Of a stretch of DNA of 64,000 nucleotides, positions 1-9,404 are shown piece after piece. The stretch covers positions 1 through 64,000 of the forward strand of contig JANMCE010000350.1 of assembly GCA_031360915.1 (NCBI GenBank). The letters run 5' to 3'. The DNA is from JANMCE01 sp031360915 (GTDB taxonomy: Bacteria; Actinomycetota; Acidimicrobiia; Acidimicrobiales; Ilumatobacteraceae). The position numbers and the translations under genes were made by a program. How positions within the stretch are numbered: position 1 is the first letter of the stretch; the number at the start of each line of letters is the position of its first letter. The notes beneath the pieces were generated by a model, which worked only from the letters and a program-made list of their open reading frames with translations, did not search any database and was not told the origin of the DNA.

Positions 1-184
1 TGGCGGCAGTCGCGACCGCGTCGCCCGACACGTACAGCCGGTTCCGGATCACCACATTGCCGAGCAGACCAAAGATGGCAAGCCCGAGATAGGCAAGACC
101 GGCCAGCCTGGCCGTCTGCTTCAACGTCGTTGTGTCCGGCCAGATCTCAGCCATCGGAGCTAATACATCCACCCTCGTGTGCAT
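1..184 (-). CDS. DUF4386-type membrane protein, N-terminal part (runs off the window)
   Basis: The first 61 codons of a minus-strand gene are visible. After a short polar N-terminus there is one hydrophobic helix (about residues 26-45, core AGLAYLGLAIFGLLGNVVI), then RNRLYVSGDAVATAA. A TM segment followed by a basic 'R-R-L-V-GDA-ATA' loop is typical of the DUF4386 integral membrane family, whose function is unknown. The start is well supported by an AAGGAGG ribosome site 6 bases upstream of the ATG. The rest lies outside the window, so the family call rests on a short N-terminal match. Confidence 0.55.
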   Translation of the reverse strand, partial: MHTRVDVLAPMAEIWPDTTTLKQTARLAGLAYLGLAIFGLLGNVVIRNRLYVSGDAVATAA

Positions 185-429
185 CTCTGCCTCCTTGCCG
201 ACCGTTGCGAGCCGCGTGTGATCGCGCCTCGTTAGTCGATCATCTCTGGCTCAACTCTCTCACTGAGACTCCAAGGGCCATAGAGCCGTAAGTCCACTCC
301 TCGCGCGGACACCGTCATCGACGATATGACTCATCACAGCAAGCCACGGCGTCCATAAGTGACAGAGGTCGCAAGACCAGCGGTCTTTCGACCCGGGTGT
401 TCTGTCGCTTCGGTTGAAACCATCAGACC

Positions 430-1020
430 ATGAACGAATCTGTGCTTCCTCTACTTCGCAGGGCAGTCGACGAGGTCGGGCCGGTAGTGGCGTTTGTGGC
501 CGCGGCCGAGTTCGAGCGCCCGACCCCCTGCCCCGACTTCGATCTCAAGACGGTCACCGCCCATCTGATCGGCGGCCTTCGCGGCTTCGCTGATGTGGGC
601 GAAGGCAACCCGTTCGAGTTCGGCAATGATCCCGATCTCGACGTCGTGAACCCGGCGACGGCGTTCCATGCGGCAGCCGACCGAATGCTCGCTGCATTCG
701 CCGAACCTGGCATGGAGACCCGGACGTTCGCGATGCCGTGGGGCGACACCACTGGCGCGCAGCTACTGGGCTTTGAGCTCATCGAAGTCCTCGTTCACGG
801 TTGGGACATCGCTCGTTCCCTCGACCGTGCACCAGTCGGGGACAACGAACTCGCCGTCGCTACGCTCGGTGGCGCTCGCCTGTGGGTGGATGACTCTGTG
901 CGCACGCCACAGATGTTCGGACCAGAGGTCATCATCGCGTCGGAAGCCTCCGCCCTCGACCAGCTGGTCGCGTTCCTTGGCCGTCACCCCACCTGGAAGG
1001 CACCGACGGCTCTCAGCTAA
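430..1020 (+). CDS. TIGR03086-family / mycothiol-dependent maleylpyruvate isomerase-like protein (DinB fold)
   Basis: A 196-residue soluble protein. Near residue 35 it has PTPCPDFDLKTVTAHLIGG, the N-terminal signature of actinobacterial TIGR03086/MDMPI_N proteins: a four-helix DinB-like bundle that in characterised members binds a metal and uses mycothiol. The later segment FELIEVLVHGWDIARSL supplies the conserved 'HGWDIA' element. The length is normal for the family. No clear ribosome site precedes the ATG. The substrate cannot be predicted. The 3' end overlaps the remnant of a gene on the other strand by 8 bases. Confidence 0.8.
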   Translation: MNESVLPLLRRAVDEVGPVVAFVAAAEFERPTPCPDFDLKTVTAHLIGGLRGFADVGEGNPFEFGNDPDLDVVNPATAFHAAADRMLAAFAEPGMETRTFAMPWGDTTGAQLLGFELIEVLVHGWDIARSLDRAPVGDNELAVATLGGARLWVDDSVRTPQMFGPEVIIASEASALDQLVAFLGRHPTWKAPTALS

Positions 1021-1278
1021 CCACCTTCGGGACGTGGCCTGACGGGGTGAACGCGAGCCGCATGACCTTGTGGAAACCGTCGGCGGCTGGCTCGTACATC
1101 AGCGGGCAGCCGCCATCGATGACGGTCCCGCCGTTGGCTCGCTCATGGTGGCTGGAGCAGTCTCAGGACGGGTAGCCAGGACCACAGCCTCGACACCTCC
1201 CGCCATCTCTTTCAACTCGTGATAGCACTTGTCAGCCTCCACCTCGTCGGCGGGTTCACTGCGATCCGCTTGTTGCAT
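1013..1278 (-). pseudogene. Decayed CoA-binding domain protein (YccU-like Rossmann fold)
   Basis: Minus-strand frames carry consecutive fragments of a small CoA-binding protein. One reads PADEVEADKCYHELKEMAGG and runs on into EAVVLATRPETAPATM. A second, in another frame, reads GGTVIDGGCPLMYEP and ends HKVMRLAFTPSGHVPKVVS just before a stop. These match the strand-helix pattern and the 'VIDGGCP-M' and 'GHVPK' signatures of the family, in the right order. About 30 residues between the fragments are missing and the frame changes at least twice, so no intact protein can be made. Identification is from memory of the family pattern. Confidence 0.5.
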
Positions 1279-1335
1279 AGGAATGCCGCTGCGGCTTGTT
1301 TTGTCGTGACCAAGATTTGTCTTCCTTTCTGCTGC

Positions 1336-2188
1336 TCAGTGCCTTGCGATGGCGCGGAGGATGTCGAGTCGAGCAGCGCGGCGAGCCGGTCGCACGGCTG
1401 CGAGGATGCTGGCCAGAATGGCGAGAACGACCACCACGCCGAGAGACACAACCGGAAGAGTGAACAGGAGTTTCCCTTGCTCGCGGAGGGCGAAGATGAT
1501 GGCGTAGCCGAGCAGGATGCCGACCACGATTCCCCGTACCGTGCCGAGCAGCGCCGTGATCACCGATTCCCACCGAACTGACGAGCGGACCTGCGATCGA
1601 AAGGCTCCCACCGCTCGCAGCAATCCGAGCTCCCGGGTGCGTTCATAGACCGACAGGCTGAGCGTATTGGCGATGCCGAAGACCGCAATGATGATGGCCA
1701 GCGCCAACAGCCCATAGATCAGGTTGACGAACTGGTTGCTCATTGATGTACTCCGACCGACTCAGTAACTTGCCCGTCGGATACGCCGTGGCCACCTTCG
1801 CAATCGCAGCGCGAGCGGTGGCATCACTGACACCTGGCGCCTTGGTTGCATAGACGGCGAATTGGAGCAGATCGGCTCCGCTGGCGGCGTAGAGGGAGTT
1901 ACTGATCGTGAAGGCACCCGCCAGTTCCTTCTTCTTGTAGATCCCCTGCACCGTCAGCGGATGGGACTTCCCGTCGATCAGGGTGACGTTGATGGTGCTC
2001 CCCATCGATTTGCCCGAACCGGACGGGCCCATGATGGCACTGAATCGGCCTTGCTCGAATGCCACGGTGACCTTGGCGGTTGCGATAACCGCGTTCTGTC
2101 CCTCCCCGTACACTTTGGTCGCTTCAACCGCGTTGGCAGCGCTGTTCACAGTTGGTCTGGGCGGAACCAGCACTTCGGTAGCACTCAT
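1336..2188 (-). pseudogene. Broken MacB-like ABC transporter: ATPase N-terminus fused to permease C-terminus, with a frameshift
   Basis: Reading from ATG 2188 (GGAGGAGAGG site upstream), the protein begins like a LolD/MacB-type ATPase and reaches its Walker A motif (IMGPSGSGKS). It then jumps in frame into the extracytoplasmic part of an FtsX-type permease (STINVTLIDGKSHPLTV onward). The Walker B, signature motif and first permease helix are gone. A second lesion near 1735 shifts the frame after SEYINEQ; the permease continues in the neighbouring frame as NQFVNLIYGLLALAIIIAVF and ends PARRAARLDILRAIARH. The frameshift lies at GAGCAA, where loss of a short repeat could explain it (inference). 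Not functional as a transporter. Confidence 0.8.
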
Positions 2189-2239
2189 TCGGCACCTCTC
2201 CTCCGAGATTTCATGGCTGTTGTTCCGAGGAGGTCCTCG

Positions 2240-2256
2240 CACCCGACTCGGGTGCC
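2240..2256. repeat. Perfect 8-1-8 inverted repeat
   Basis: GCACCCGA-C-TCGGGTGC, about 50 bases upstream of the broken ABC gene. It has no T-run, so it looks more like a protein operator than a terminator. No regulator gene is adjacent, so its role is unknown. It lies in a gene-free stretch (2189-2500) in which I see nothing else. Confidence 0.4.
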
Positions 2257-2500
2257 AACCGAAAATCTCACCCGACCAGCGTCTCCCCTTCGGTCACGAG
2301 CCCGATAGGGACCAAGTGCCCGCATCTGATGGACAAAGCGATCTGACACCATCGACGAGCGGAGGATCGCATCTCAGGTGACGACGGGATGTTTGTCCCG
2401 AGCAGTGGTGACAACCGGCTCTTCCTCGCGGGGCTTCAGGCATTCACACTTGATGGAGGTCGGAACCGGGTTCTCTATCCGATCTGACGAGGAGACGCCG

Positions 2501-4228
2501 ATGTATGCGAATGTCACTATCCCGGTCGACACCGCTGAGCCCGACCTGGCCGCCATCGAAATTGCATCCGGTTTTGCAGACCGGCTCGGGGTGGGTGTCG
2601 AATTGGTGACGGTTGCGTCGGGTCGCACGAAGGCACGCAAGGAAACGGAGCTCGCGGCGCTGGCAGCAGTGCCCGTCGCGAAAACAACCACGCGGGTGCT
2701 CGTGGCAAAGGACGTGAGTGGCGAACTTCTCGGTGACGTGCTTCACCACCCGAACTCGTTGTGGTGTGTTCCCACCCACGCGCGGTGGGCTGTCATCGAG
2801 GCGTTGCTCGGAAGCGTGAGCGAAGATCTCGCCCGCGACTCCGGTAAGCCCATTGTGCTCATCGGACCAAGAGCGGATCGCCGCGTCCATGATGGCGGTG
2901 TGATGTTGGTGACTGTCGATGAAACCAGCGCATCGAAAGCCATCCTTCCGGCCGCGGTCGCGTTGGCCCGCTCGCTTCGGTTGGGCATTCGGATTGTGGA
3001 GGTCGTCGACTCGACCAAGGTTCCGAACGAGCTGCGCTCCGTAGACAGCAATGACGTCCGCCGCGTCGCCGAGGAGTGGTCGAAGGACGGCCCTCCTATC
3101 GACTTCGAGGTCTTGCACGGCTCGCACCCCGCGACGGAGATCATCGACTACATCAACCGGTCGCCTGAGATCGTGCTGACAGCCATGGCCTCTCACGGCG
3201 TACCGGTCCAGGCCCGGCTGGTCGTGCCGAGCATCACGTACCGCGTGGTTCGCAAGGCGGCCTGTCCGGTCGTCGTGTTGCATCCACTGCCAGTTCTCGC
3301 CCACGGCGAACGCGGGCTCGTCGTGGCCGGCGTCGACGAATTGGCGACGTCTGCGGGTGTCGTTGACTTCGCGGTCGCCGAGGCAAGCAAGCGGGGTGCC
3401 CAGCTTCTGCTCGTCCACACGTGGGAGGAGCAGTACTACGTGGGAGGACTCGGGATGGTGTACCTCGAGACAGGCCCGGTAGACGGCCAGGAAGCGCACT
3501 TTGCCCACATGGACGAGGTCGTCGCAAGAGCAAAAGCGATCGCACCAGATCTTCAGGTTGACTCGGTGGTGAGCCGTGGGTGGGCGGCCAATGTGCTGGT
3601 TGACCTCAGCCGAGACGCCGAGCTGATCGTCGTGGGCCATCATGAACATCACGGTCTCTCAGCCAAGGCGTTCGGCTCGACCGGGAGATCAGTAATGAAA
3701 AGGGCATGGTGCCCGGTCATTGTCGTGCCCTGCGCCGAGCACCCTGAGGTCATTCCCCCAACGACCGCCTTCACAGCAGGCATCCGCAACGTCGTAGTAG
3801 CCACCGACGGTTCCGAGTTCACTGACGTTGCCATGGCCTGGGCCTACGACACCTGCGCACGCTGGGGAGCGTCCCTGACGGTCATGCACGTATGGGACTA
3901 TCCGTACTCCGGCATGCGGGCCAGTGCACTGCCGGTACGCGACTACGTAGGGCAGGACGCGTCGGAGGCGCTGCGCGGTGCCGTCGATCGGCTCCGGGCA
4001 ACCAAGGGCGAAGACGTCAGCGTGCGATCGATCCTTGTCGAAGGGCCGACTCGTGACTCGCTCCGAAAGGCAGGCGCCGACGCCGACTTGCTCGTCCTTG
4101 GCTCCCATTCTCGCTCTTTACTCGGTCGACTTGTGCTCGGCTCCGTCACCGCCTCAATGGTCGAACATCCCACGTGCCCGGTCGCAGTCGTCCGGACAGC
4201 TTTTACAAAGGACGGACAACGACAATGA
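2501..4228 (+). CDS. Multi-domain universal stress protein
   Basis: A 575-residue protein. The ATG at 2501 is chosen because GGAGA lies 7 bases upstream and the USP fold (MYANVTIPVDTAEPDLAA) begins there; an in-frame extension to 2378 has no coding look. Repeated USP units follow: a degenerate one at residues 1-130, then units at about 135-265, 275-420 and 430-570. The last carries the ATP-binding pattern (GSHSRSLLGRLVLGSVT followed by a CPVAVV strand). Tandem USPs act in dormancy, hypoxia or general stress. No SigF-type promoter was found in front of it, unlike the island further right. Confidence 0.88.
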   Translation: MYANVTIPVDTAEPDLAAIEIASGFADRLGVGVELVTVASGRTKARKETELAALAAVPVAKTTTRVLVAKDVSGELLGDVLHHPNSLWCVPTHARWAVIEALLGSVSEDLARDSGKPIVLIGPRADRRVHDGGVMLVTVDETSASKAILPAAVALARSLRLGIRIVEVVDSTKVPNELRSVDSNDVRRVAEEWSKDGPPIDFEVLHGSHPATEIIDYINRSPEIVLTAMASHGVPVQARLVVPSITYRVVRKAACPVVVLHPLPVLAHGERGLVVAGVDELATSAGVVDFAVAEASKRGAQLLLVHTWEEQYYVGGLGMVYLETGPVDGQEAHFAHMDEVVARAKAIAPDLQVDSVVSRGWAANVLVDLSRDAELIVVGHHEHHGLSAKAFGSTGRSVMKRAWCPVIVVPCAEHPEVIPPTTAFTAGIRNVVVATDGSEFTDVAMAWAYDTCARWGASLTVMHVWDYPYSGMRASALPVRDYVGQDASEALRGAVDRLRATKGEDVSVRSILVEGPTRDSLRKAGADADLLVLGSHSRSLLGRLVLGSVTASMVEHPTCPVAVVRTAFTKDGQRQ

Positions 4229-4389
4229 CAATGAACGAAACTCTGGAACGTGTGCTCGCCTGGGGCGCGAGGTGGCCAGGGCCGAGGCGCCATTATGGGC
4301 GGCAGCGGCACCAATGAGCATCTCGATGACGGGCTTCTTTCCGCGTCGCCCTCACGCGGGTTTCGGAACTCGGAGGCTCGGGTCGTGTC
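4229..4389. other. Gene-poor stretch after the universal stress gene
   Basis: A 30-codon reading frame starts with ATG at 4225, overlapping the stop of the stress gene, but it has no recognisable content. The stretch probably belongs to the decayed gene whose C-terminus follows. Confidence 0.35.
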
Positions 4390-4592
4390 CTTTCAGACGG
4401 CGCCGCAATCGACTACGAAGCCCGCAAGGGTCGCATCGAAACCCTGTTCGTGCCGGACCGACTGATATCGCCGAAGACATCGACGCCGAATCGACCGCAG
4501 CCACGGCACGTGTCACCTTGCAGCACCGAGGCGATGTCACCGTCATTCCCCAAGAACGCCTCGACCAAGTAACCGCCATCCTCCGCTACTGA
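4390..4592 (+). pseudogene. Remnant of a baeRF-type (eRF1-like) protein, C-terminus only
   Basis: Two frames carry the end of a bacterial eRF1-like protein. The first reads SDGAAIDYEARKGRIETLFV, as in the 'A-EGRV-TLFV' segment of baeRF proteins. After a frame change come TAATARVTLQHRGDVTVIPQ and ERLDQVTAILRY with a stop, matching the 'A-A---GG-V-V-P-ERM---AAI-RY' C-terminus. Intact relatives are about 350-400 residues, but only some 65 are visible here. Downstream, 4593-4802 holds no gene that I can support. Confidence 0.42.
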
Positions 4593-4802
4593 CCAGCGAC
4601 GCCAAGAACGCGCCAAGGGATCGTGGGGGTGCGGACTTTGGAAACTTTCAGGCGTCGACATTGGTTCGGATACTGGTAGTACGCGATTCGCCTGCGTTCG
4701 ATGTGAAGGTGCCGCCCGTGCCAGCGCTACACCCGGTCAAGTCGCTGAACTTCTTGGCGTTGCGTTGTTGATGGATGGCGGCACGGCGTCGGTGTATGAC
4801 CA

Positions 4803-5159
4803 CTAAGCCCAATCACCGCCCGCGATGTCATCGACATCGTCGTTGACTTGCTCGTCGTGAGATGCACAGTGTCGGGTGTACGGCACTGCGAAGAGCCTCT
4901 CCTGGGGTATCTCCCCAGCGCAGCGTTCGCATCGACCGTACGTGCCGTTCTCGACCCGGCCACGTGCGCTTGCGATCTCCTCAAGCGACCGGTCGATATC
5001 GCGCACGAGTCCTTCATCCTGCTCCTGTTCCTCGAGCATCCGATCACCCCGGGTTGTTGTGCTGGACAGATCGGAGCGTTCGCGCTGTAACTCTTCCCGT
5101 AACTCAAGGAGGTCCCGCTCCTCCTCGCCAAGTCGGATGAGCGCAGCGGCTTTATTCAT
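4803..5159 (-). CDS. DksA/TraR-family zinc-finger protein
   Basis: A 118-residue protein. The N-terminal two thirds are an acidic/basic coiled-coil-like helix pair (EEERDLLELREELQRERSDL). The C-terminal zinc finger is CERCAGEIPQERLFAVPYT followed by RHCASH. The usual fourth cysteine is replaced by histidine (C-x2-C ... C-x2-H), which can still bind zinc. Members of the family bind RNA polymerase through the secondary channel or serve as small regulators. The ribosome site is weak. A GGGTAG lies at 5187-5192 but has no matching -35, so I do not assign a stress promoter. Confidence 0.82.
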   Translation of the reverse strand: MNKAAALIRLGEEERDLLELREELQRERSDLSSTTTRGDRMLEEQEQDEGLVRDIDRSLEEIASARGRVENGTYGRCERCAGEIPQERLFAVPYTRHCASHDEQVNDDVDDIAGGDWA

Positions 5160-5369
5160 GTCGGTACATTTTCATCAGCCCAACTCCTACCCGAATCTCT
5201 TGCTAAGTGTGTCGCAAACGCGCAGTCTTGTCAGCGGCGGGAGGTCACGAGCCGGCGGGACGAAAGTCCTTCGTTCGCAACGCGCCGTTGGCTGTCACTA
5301 ATGAAGGGCTCTCACCGACGGGACGTTCTTTCTACCTGTGGTCCTCGCGAATGACCACGAAGGTCCCAC

Positions 5370-7199
5370 TCACTCGGCGGGTCGGGATTCCATCACCCAC
5401 GCCCGATCAGCACCGTTGGCGGCATACATCTGATCGATGAGGTCGCTGTGGTGCCGGAGAACGACGTTGCGCTTCACTTTCGAGGTTGGGGTCAGCTCCC
5501 CGCTCGCTGCAGTAAACGAGGTGGGCAAGATATGAAATCGTTTGATCTGTTCTGATCGCGCCAGCTCGGCATTGACTCGGTCGATCGTCGCCGAGATCGA
5601 CGCCTGCACGTCCGGGTCGCCTGCCAATGCTTCCAGGCTGAACAACTTGTGATGCTGCTCGGCCCACGTCGAGAGCGCTTGCGGATTCAGCGTGATCAGC
5701 GCAGTTATGTACGGCCGATTCTCGCCGAGAACCACGGCGTCCATCACGAGAGGGTCGGCCCGAAGCTGAGTTTCGAGTGCCTGAGGCGCGACCTTGTGCC
5801 CAGCCACCATCACGATGATGTCCTTCTTACGGCCGGTGATCCACAGGTAGTCGTCGTGATCGAGTCGTCCGAGATCTCCGGTGTGCATCCAACCGTCGGG
5901 TGACAATAATTCGGTGGTCGCTGCATCGTTGCGCCAGTAACCGGCGCAAACACTGCCGCCCCGAACCAGCACCTCGTCGTCGGCCGCAATGGTGACCTCG
6001 ACGCCCGGCAGCGGTTTGCCTACTGAACCCACCCGCAAGCTGCCCGGAACGCCCTTCACGAACAGTCCGACCGTTGCCGGCCCACAGTCCTCAGTCTGGC
6101 CGTAGGCCTCACCGATCGGCAGGCCGAGCCCTGCGAACCACCGCAGAAGAGCCGGGCTGATCGGGGCTGCCCCCGATATGAGTACCCTCGCCTGATCGAG
6201 CCCGAGCTTGCGACGCAGGATGCGACCAACCGTTTGGTCGAGCGCCTTCCATTCCGTGTAGCGCAGGCCGTGCTGCTTGGTGAGAGCGGTGCCGATATCG
6301 ACGTAGCGCTGCACGACAACTCGTTCGGGACTGGGACGGCTCGCGGTCTGCTCGATGATGGCATCACGGAGCTTTTCCCACACGCGCGGGACGGCGAAGA
6401 AGATCGTTGGACGACAGGCGTTCAGGTCAGCGGCAACGGTCGCAAGGCTGCGCGCGAACCAAGTTTCACTGGCACCGGCTATCTGCCCGAAGTGACTCAC
6501 CACCCGCTCAGCGATGTGACTCAACGGCAGAAACGACAGGAAGCGGTCGGATGGTCCGACGGCCACGACGGACAGGACTGATTGCACCGTGAACATGATG
6601 TTGCCGTGCGTCAGCATCACACCCTTGGGCGGGCCGGTCGTGCCGCTCGTATACACAATCGTGGCGACGCTATCGGGCCGAGTCTCGTCCACCGACGCGC
6701 CGTCGCCCGGCCGGTTCCGCCCCAGATTCCGGAGCTCGCTCCAGGTCGTCACTTCGGCAGAGCTGTGCACCCCCGGAATCAGCGAGACCAGGTGGCGCAG
6801 TGCCGGAACCTCAGCGCGGATGGTCTCGACCTTGGCCGCCTGCTCGACGCTGTCGACAAATACGGCACAGGCGCCACTGTCGTTCAAAATGTGGCGCAGC
6901 TGCGCAGGGGCATCGGTCTGATAGATCGGCACCGAAATCGCCCCGAGAGCCAGGGCGGCGAGGTCGGCCACATGCCACTCGACTCGATTGTCGGCCAGTA
7001 TTGCGACCCGGTCACCGGCGACAACTCCGAGCGCTAAGAGGCCGGCCGCGATCTCGCTCACCTGCTCGCCGTACTGGCGCCACGTGAGTGTCTGCCAGAC
7101 GTCATGCACGCAGTGCCGTAGTGCGACATGATCGGCACGCTGTTGGACATTGCACCAGAACGTGCCCACGATGGTATGAGGTGATGACAGAACGATCAT
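5370..7199 (-). CDS. Long-chain fatty-acid-CoA ligase (AMP-forming)
   Basis: A 609-residue ANL-superfamily enzyme, the usual length for FadD15-type ligases. It has the P-loop TIVYTSGTTGPPKGVMLTHG near residue 185, the adenylate motif GEAYGQTEDCG, the hinge/C-terminal core GWMHTGDLGRLDHDDYLWIT with GRKKDIIVMVAGHKVAP, and a late lysine in TSKVKRNVV. It activates a fatty or aryl-alkyl acid to its acyl-CoA through an acyl-adenylate. It stands alone, flanked by divergent genes. Chain-length preference cannot be read. Confidence 0.9.
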   Translation of the reverse strand: MIVLSSPHTIVGTFWCNVQQRADHVALRHCVHDVWQTLTWRQYGEQVSEIAAGLLALGVVAGDRVAILADNRVEWHVADLAALALGAISVPIYQTDAPAQLRHILNDSGACAVFVDSVEQAAKVETIRAEVPALRHLVSLIPGVHSSAEVTTWSELRNLGRNRPGDGASVDETRPDSVATIVYTSGTTGPPKGVMLTHGNIMFTVQSVLSVVAVGPSDRFLSFLPLSHIAERVVSHFGQIAGASETWFARSLATVAADLNACRPTIFFAVPRVWEKLRDAIIEQTASRPSPERVVVQRYVDIGTALTKQHGLRYTEWKALDQTVGRILRRKLGLDQARVLISGAAPISPALLRWFAGLGLPIGEAYGQTEDCGPATVGLFVKGVPGSLRVGSVGKPLPGVEVTIAADDEVLVRGGSVCAGYWRNDAATTELLSPDGWMHTGDLGRLDHDDYLWITGRKKDIIVMVAGHKVAPQALETQLRADPLVMDAVVLGENRPYITALITLNPQALSTWAEQHHKLFSLEALAGDPDVQASISATIDRVNAELARSEQIKRFHILPTSFTAASGELTPTSKVKRNVVLRHHSDLIDQMYAANGADRAWVMESRPAE

Positions 7200-7443
7200 G
7201 GCCTAGAAAACCAAATATCGCAGGTTTGTCCGAGAGTCCTCAACTGGGGCTGGCATGACGCAATGATTGGTCGAGCACACCCGGGATTGGCAGAGTCCTA
7301 GGTCAGTGCTTAAGCAGACGAAAGACCATCTCGGGTCAGGTGGCTCCATTCTGAAGTGGAGGACTTTGGCCTCTATGGACATCAGATCCGAGTCCCTTAA
7401 CTGGAGCAGTGGTGAACCCTCGCGGGGTTGTAAGGAGATAGGC

Positions 7444-8391
7444 ATGCTGACCGTGACGCTCAATCCAAGTCTCGATATCTGCGCCACGGTGCCGGTGGTG
7501 GAGTCGGAGCGCAAGATGCGCTGCACCGGCATCACCACCGAACCCGGAGGCGGAGGCGTCAACGTGGCTCGAGTCGTCGTGCGATTCGGCGAATCGGTCA
7601 CCGCTGCAGTCTTCCTTCGAGAGGACTCGTCGGCTGAGTTTCTCTCGTTGCTCGTCGACGAGAGCGTCCCGGTTCGCGTGGTGCCCGTGTCAGGCCAGAT
7701 GCGCGAAGGATTCACGGCGCAGGAGGCCTCCACGTCCCGGCAGTTCCGTTTCGTGCTCCCCGGGCCAACCCTGTCTCCAGACGAATTCGCAGCAGGCATC
7801 GAGCAGGTGGTCGGCCACTGCGCCGATGAGCAACTCGTGGTGCTCAGCGGGTCATCACCACCAGGTGTCTCGCCGTCTGACTTGGCCCGACTGGTTGGGC
7901 GCATCAGGCGTGCTGGTCGTGAGGTGATTGCTGATGTGCCGGGTGACGCTCTGGCCGAGGTGTCGGCGGTCGGTGTACTGCTGGTCAAGCCGAGCGTGCG
8001 CGAGCTTTCGGAGTTTGCCGGTCGCTCGCTGGCCGGCCACGGCGACATCGAGCATGCGGCCCTTGACCTTCTCGCCACGGGGGCAACCGGAGCGGCCTTG
8101 ATATCGATGGGGTCGGCGGGAGTCCTCCTGGTACGACTCGGCCATGCAACGCTCTGGTTCCACGCACCCCACGTGGAAACCCACAGCACCATCGGTGCCG
8201 GGGACAGCCTGGTTGGCGGCGTTGCGATCGCCCTTCAACGTGGAGCAACGCTGCCCGAAGCCTGTCGATTCGGGGTTGCGGCCGGCACCGCCGCAACCCT
8301 CGCAACCGGCACCGGCCTGTGCCAAGCCGCCGATGTTGAGCGCCTCGTCCCGGACGTTCTCGTCACGGCACGCGCCGGGATTGGCGGGTGA
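7444..8391 (+). CDS. PfkB-family sugar kinase (1-phosphofructokinase-like)
   Basis: A 315-residue protein from the ATG at 7444, preceded by AAGGAG. N-terminal TLNPSLDICATVP and EPGGGGVNVARVVVRFG are typical of the phosphofructokinase/tagatose-6-phosphate branch of the PfkB family. The C-terminal motif STIGAGDSLVGG holds the catalytic aspartate. It probably phosphorylates a sugar phosphate. It is translationally coupled (GTGA, 4-base overlap) to the 2-hydroxyacid dehydrogenase that follows, which suggests a role in fermentative or low-energy carbon flow (inference). In mycobacteria a pfkB gene is part of the dormancy regulon together with universal stress proteins. Confidence 0.85.
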   Translation: MLTVTLNPSLDICATVPVVESERKMRCTGITTEPGGGGVNVARVVVRFGESVTAAVFLREDSSAEFLSLLVDESVPVRVVPVSGQMREGFTAQEASTSRQFRFVLPGPTLSPDEFAAGIEQVVGHCADEQLVVLSGSSPPGVSPSDLARLVGRIRRAGREVIADVPGDALAEVSAVGVLLVKPSVRELSEFAGRSLAGHGDIEHAALDLLATGATGAALISMGSAGVLLVRLGHATLWFHAPHVETHSTIGAGDSLVGGVAIALQRGATLPEACRFGVAAGTAATLATGTGLCQAADVERLVPDVLVTARAGIGG

Positions 8392-9389
8392 GTGTGGACG
8401 TCTGCGTGTTCTCGACCAGAAGCTACGACCGGGCCAGCTTTGACGATGCGTTCGCAGCATCCGAGCATCACATCCAATTCATCGAGGCTCGCTTAACGAC
8501 AGAAACCGCAGCGCTGGCCAAAGGTTGCCAAGCCGTTTGCGCGTTTGTAAACGATGACCTGGGCGACGCCGTACTTCGGCAGTTGGCTGACGTAGGTGTG
8601 CGTTACGTGGCGTTGCGGTCGGCGGGCTTCAATCACGTCGATCTTCCCGCCGCCGACGAGTTGGGGCTCACCGTGGTGCGCGTTCCGGCATACTCCCCCA
8701 ACGCTGTCGCCGAGCACACCATTGCGCTCATCTTGGCCGTCAACCGACACATCCCTCGCGCCCATGAGCGCGTGCGGGATCGAAACTTCAGCCTTGAAGG
8801 ACTCGTTGGGTTCGACCTCAAAGGCAAGACGGCGGGCGTGATCGGCACCGGCAAGATCGGGGCGCTCGTCGCTCGTTTGTTGTGGCACTTTCGCTGCCAT
8901 GTTCTGGCGGTGGACCCCGTTGTCGACCCTGCCCTCGTCGACCTCGGTATCGAGTACACGCCGCTCGATGAACTGTGGCCGCGCTGCGACATCATCTCGC
9001 TGAACGCCCCACTCATCGAAGCAACGCACCACCTCGTGAACGCGTCGACCATTGCTCGTTGCAAACGCGGGGTCATGCTGGTGAACACAGGACGCGGTCC
9101 GCTGATCGACACCGTGGCCGTGGTCGACGCGCTCAAGTCCGGACAAATCGGGTCGCTTGCGCTCGACGTCTACGAGGAGGAGCGGGCCCTGTTCTTCGAG
9201 GATCGCTCGAGCGACATTCTTGACGACGATGTCTTCGCCCGCCTCCTCACGTTTCCGAACGTGCTCATCACCGCTCATCAGGCGTTCCTGACGACCGAGG
9301 CCCTCGCCGCCATCGCTCAGTTGACGCGAGCGAACCTCGATGACCTGGCTGCCGGGCGACCCTGCCCGAATCAGGTCAGCGTTCCCTGA
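8388..9389 (+). CDS. D-lactate dehydrogenase-like 2-hydroxyacid dehydrogenase
   Basis: A 333-residue D-isomer-specific 2-hydroxyacid dehydrogenase of the LdhA type. The NAD-binding motif is GVIGTGKIGALVARLL (about residue 147). The substrate arginine lies in VNTGRGPLIDT, the Glu in LDVYEEE, and the catalytic His in LITAHQAFLT. The N-terminal RSAGFNHVDLPAADELGLTV is characteristic of the D-LDH subgroup. The GTG start overlaps the stop of the PfkB kinase as GTGA. Likely reaction: pyruvate to D-lactate with NADH. It would regenerate NAD when respiration is limited. Confidence 0.88.
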   Translation: MSVDVCVFSTRSYDRASFDDAFAASEHHIQFIEARLTTETAALAKGCQAVCAFVNDDLGDAVLRQLADVGVRYVALRSAGFNHVDLPAADELGLTVVRVPAYSPNAVAEHTIALILAVNRHIPRAHERVRDRNFSLEGLVGFDLKGKTAGVIGTGKIGALVARLLWHFRCHVLAVDPVVDPALVDLGIEYTPLDELWPRCDIISLNAPLIEATHHLVNASTIARCKRGVMLVNTGRGPLIDTVAVVDALKSGQIGSLALDVYEEERALFFEDRSSDILDDDVFARLLTFPNVLITAHQAFLTTEALAAIAQLTRANLDDLAAGRPCPNQVSVP

Positions 9390-9404
9390 CCGAGACCGTT
9401 GGCC

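Noticed and set aside
2374..3652. Minus-strand frames opposite the universal stress gene
   Set aside because: No domains. The plus strand encodes a clear multi-USP protein.
5187..5192. GGGTAG upstream of the DksA-like gene as a SigF promoter
   Set aside because: The -35 at 16-base distance reads ACAC. The only GTTT is 23 bases away.
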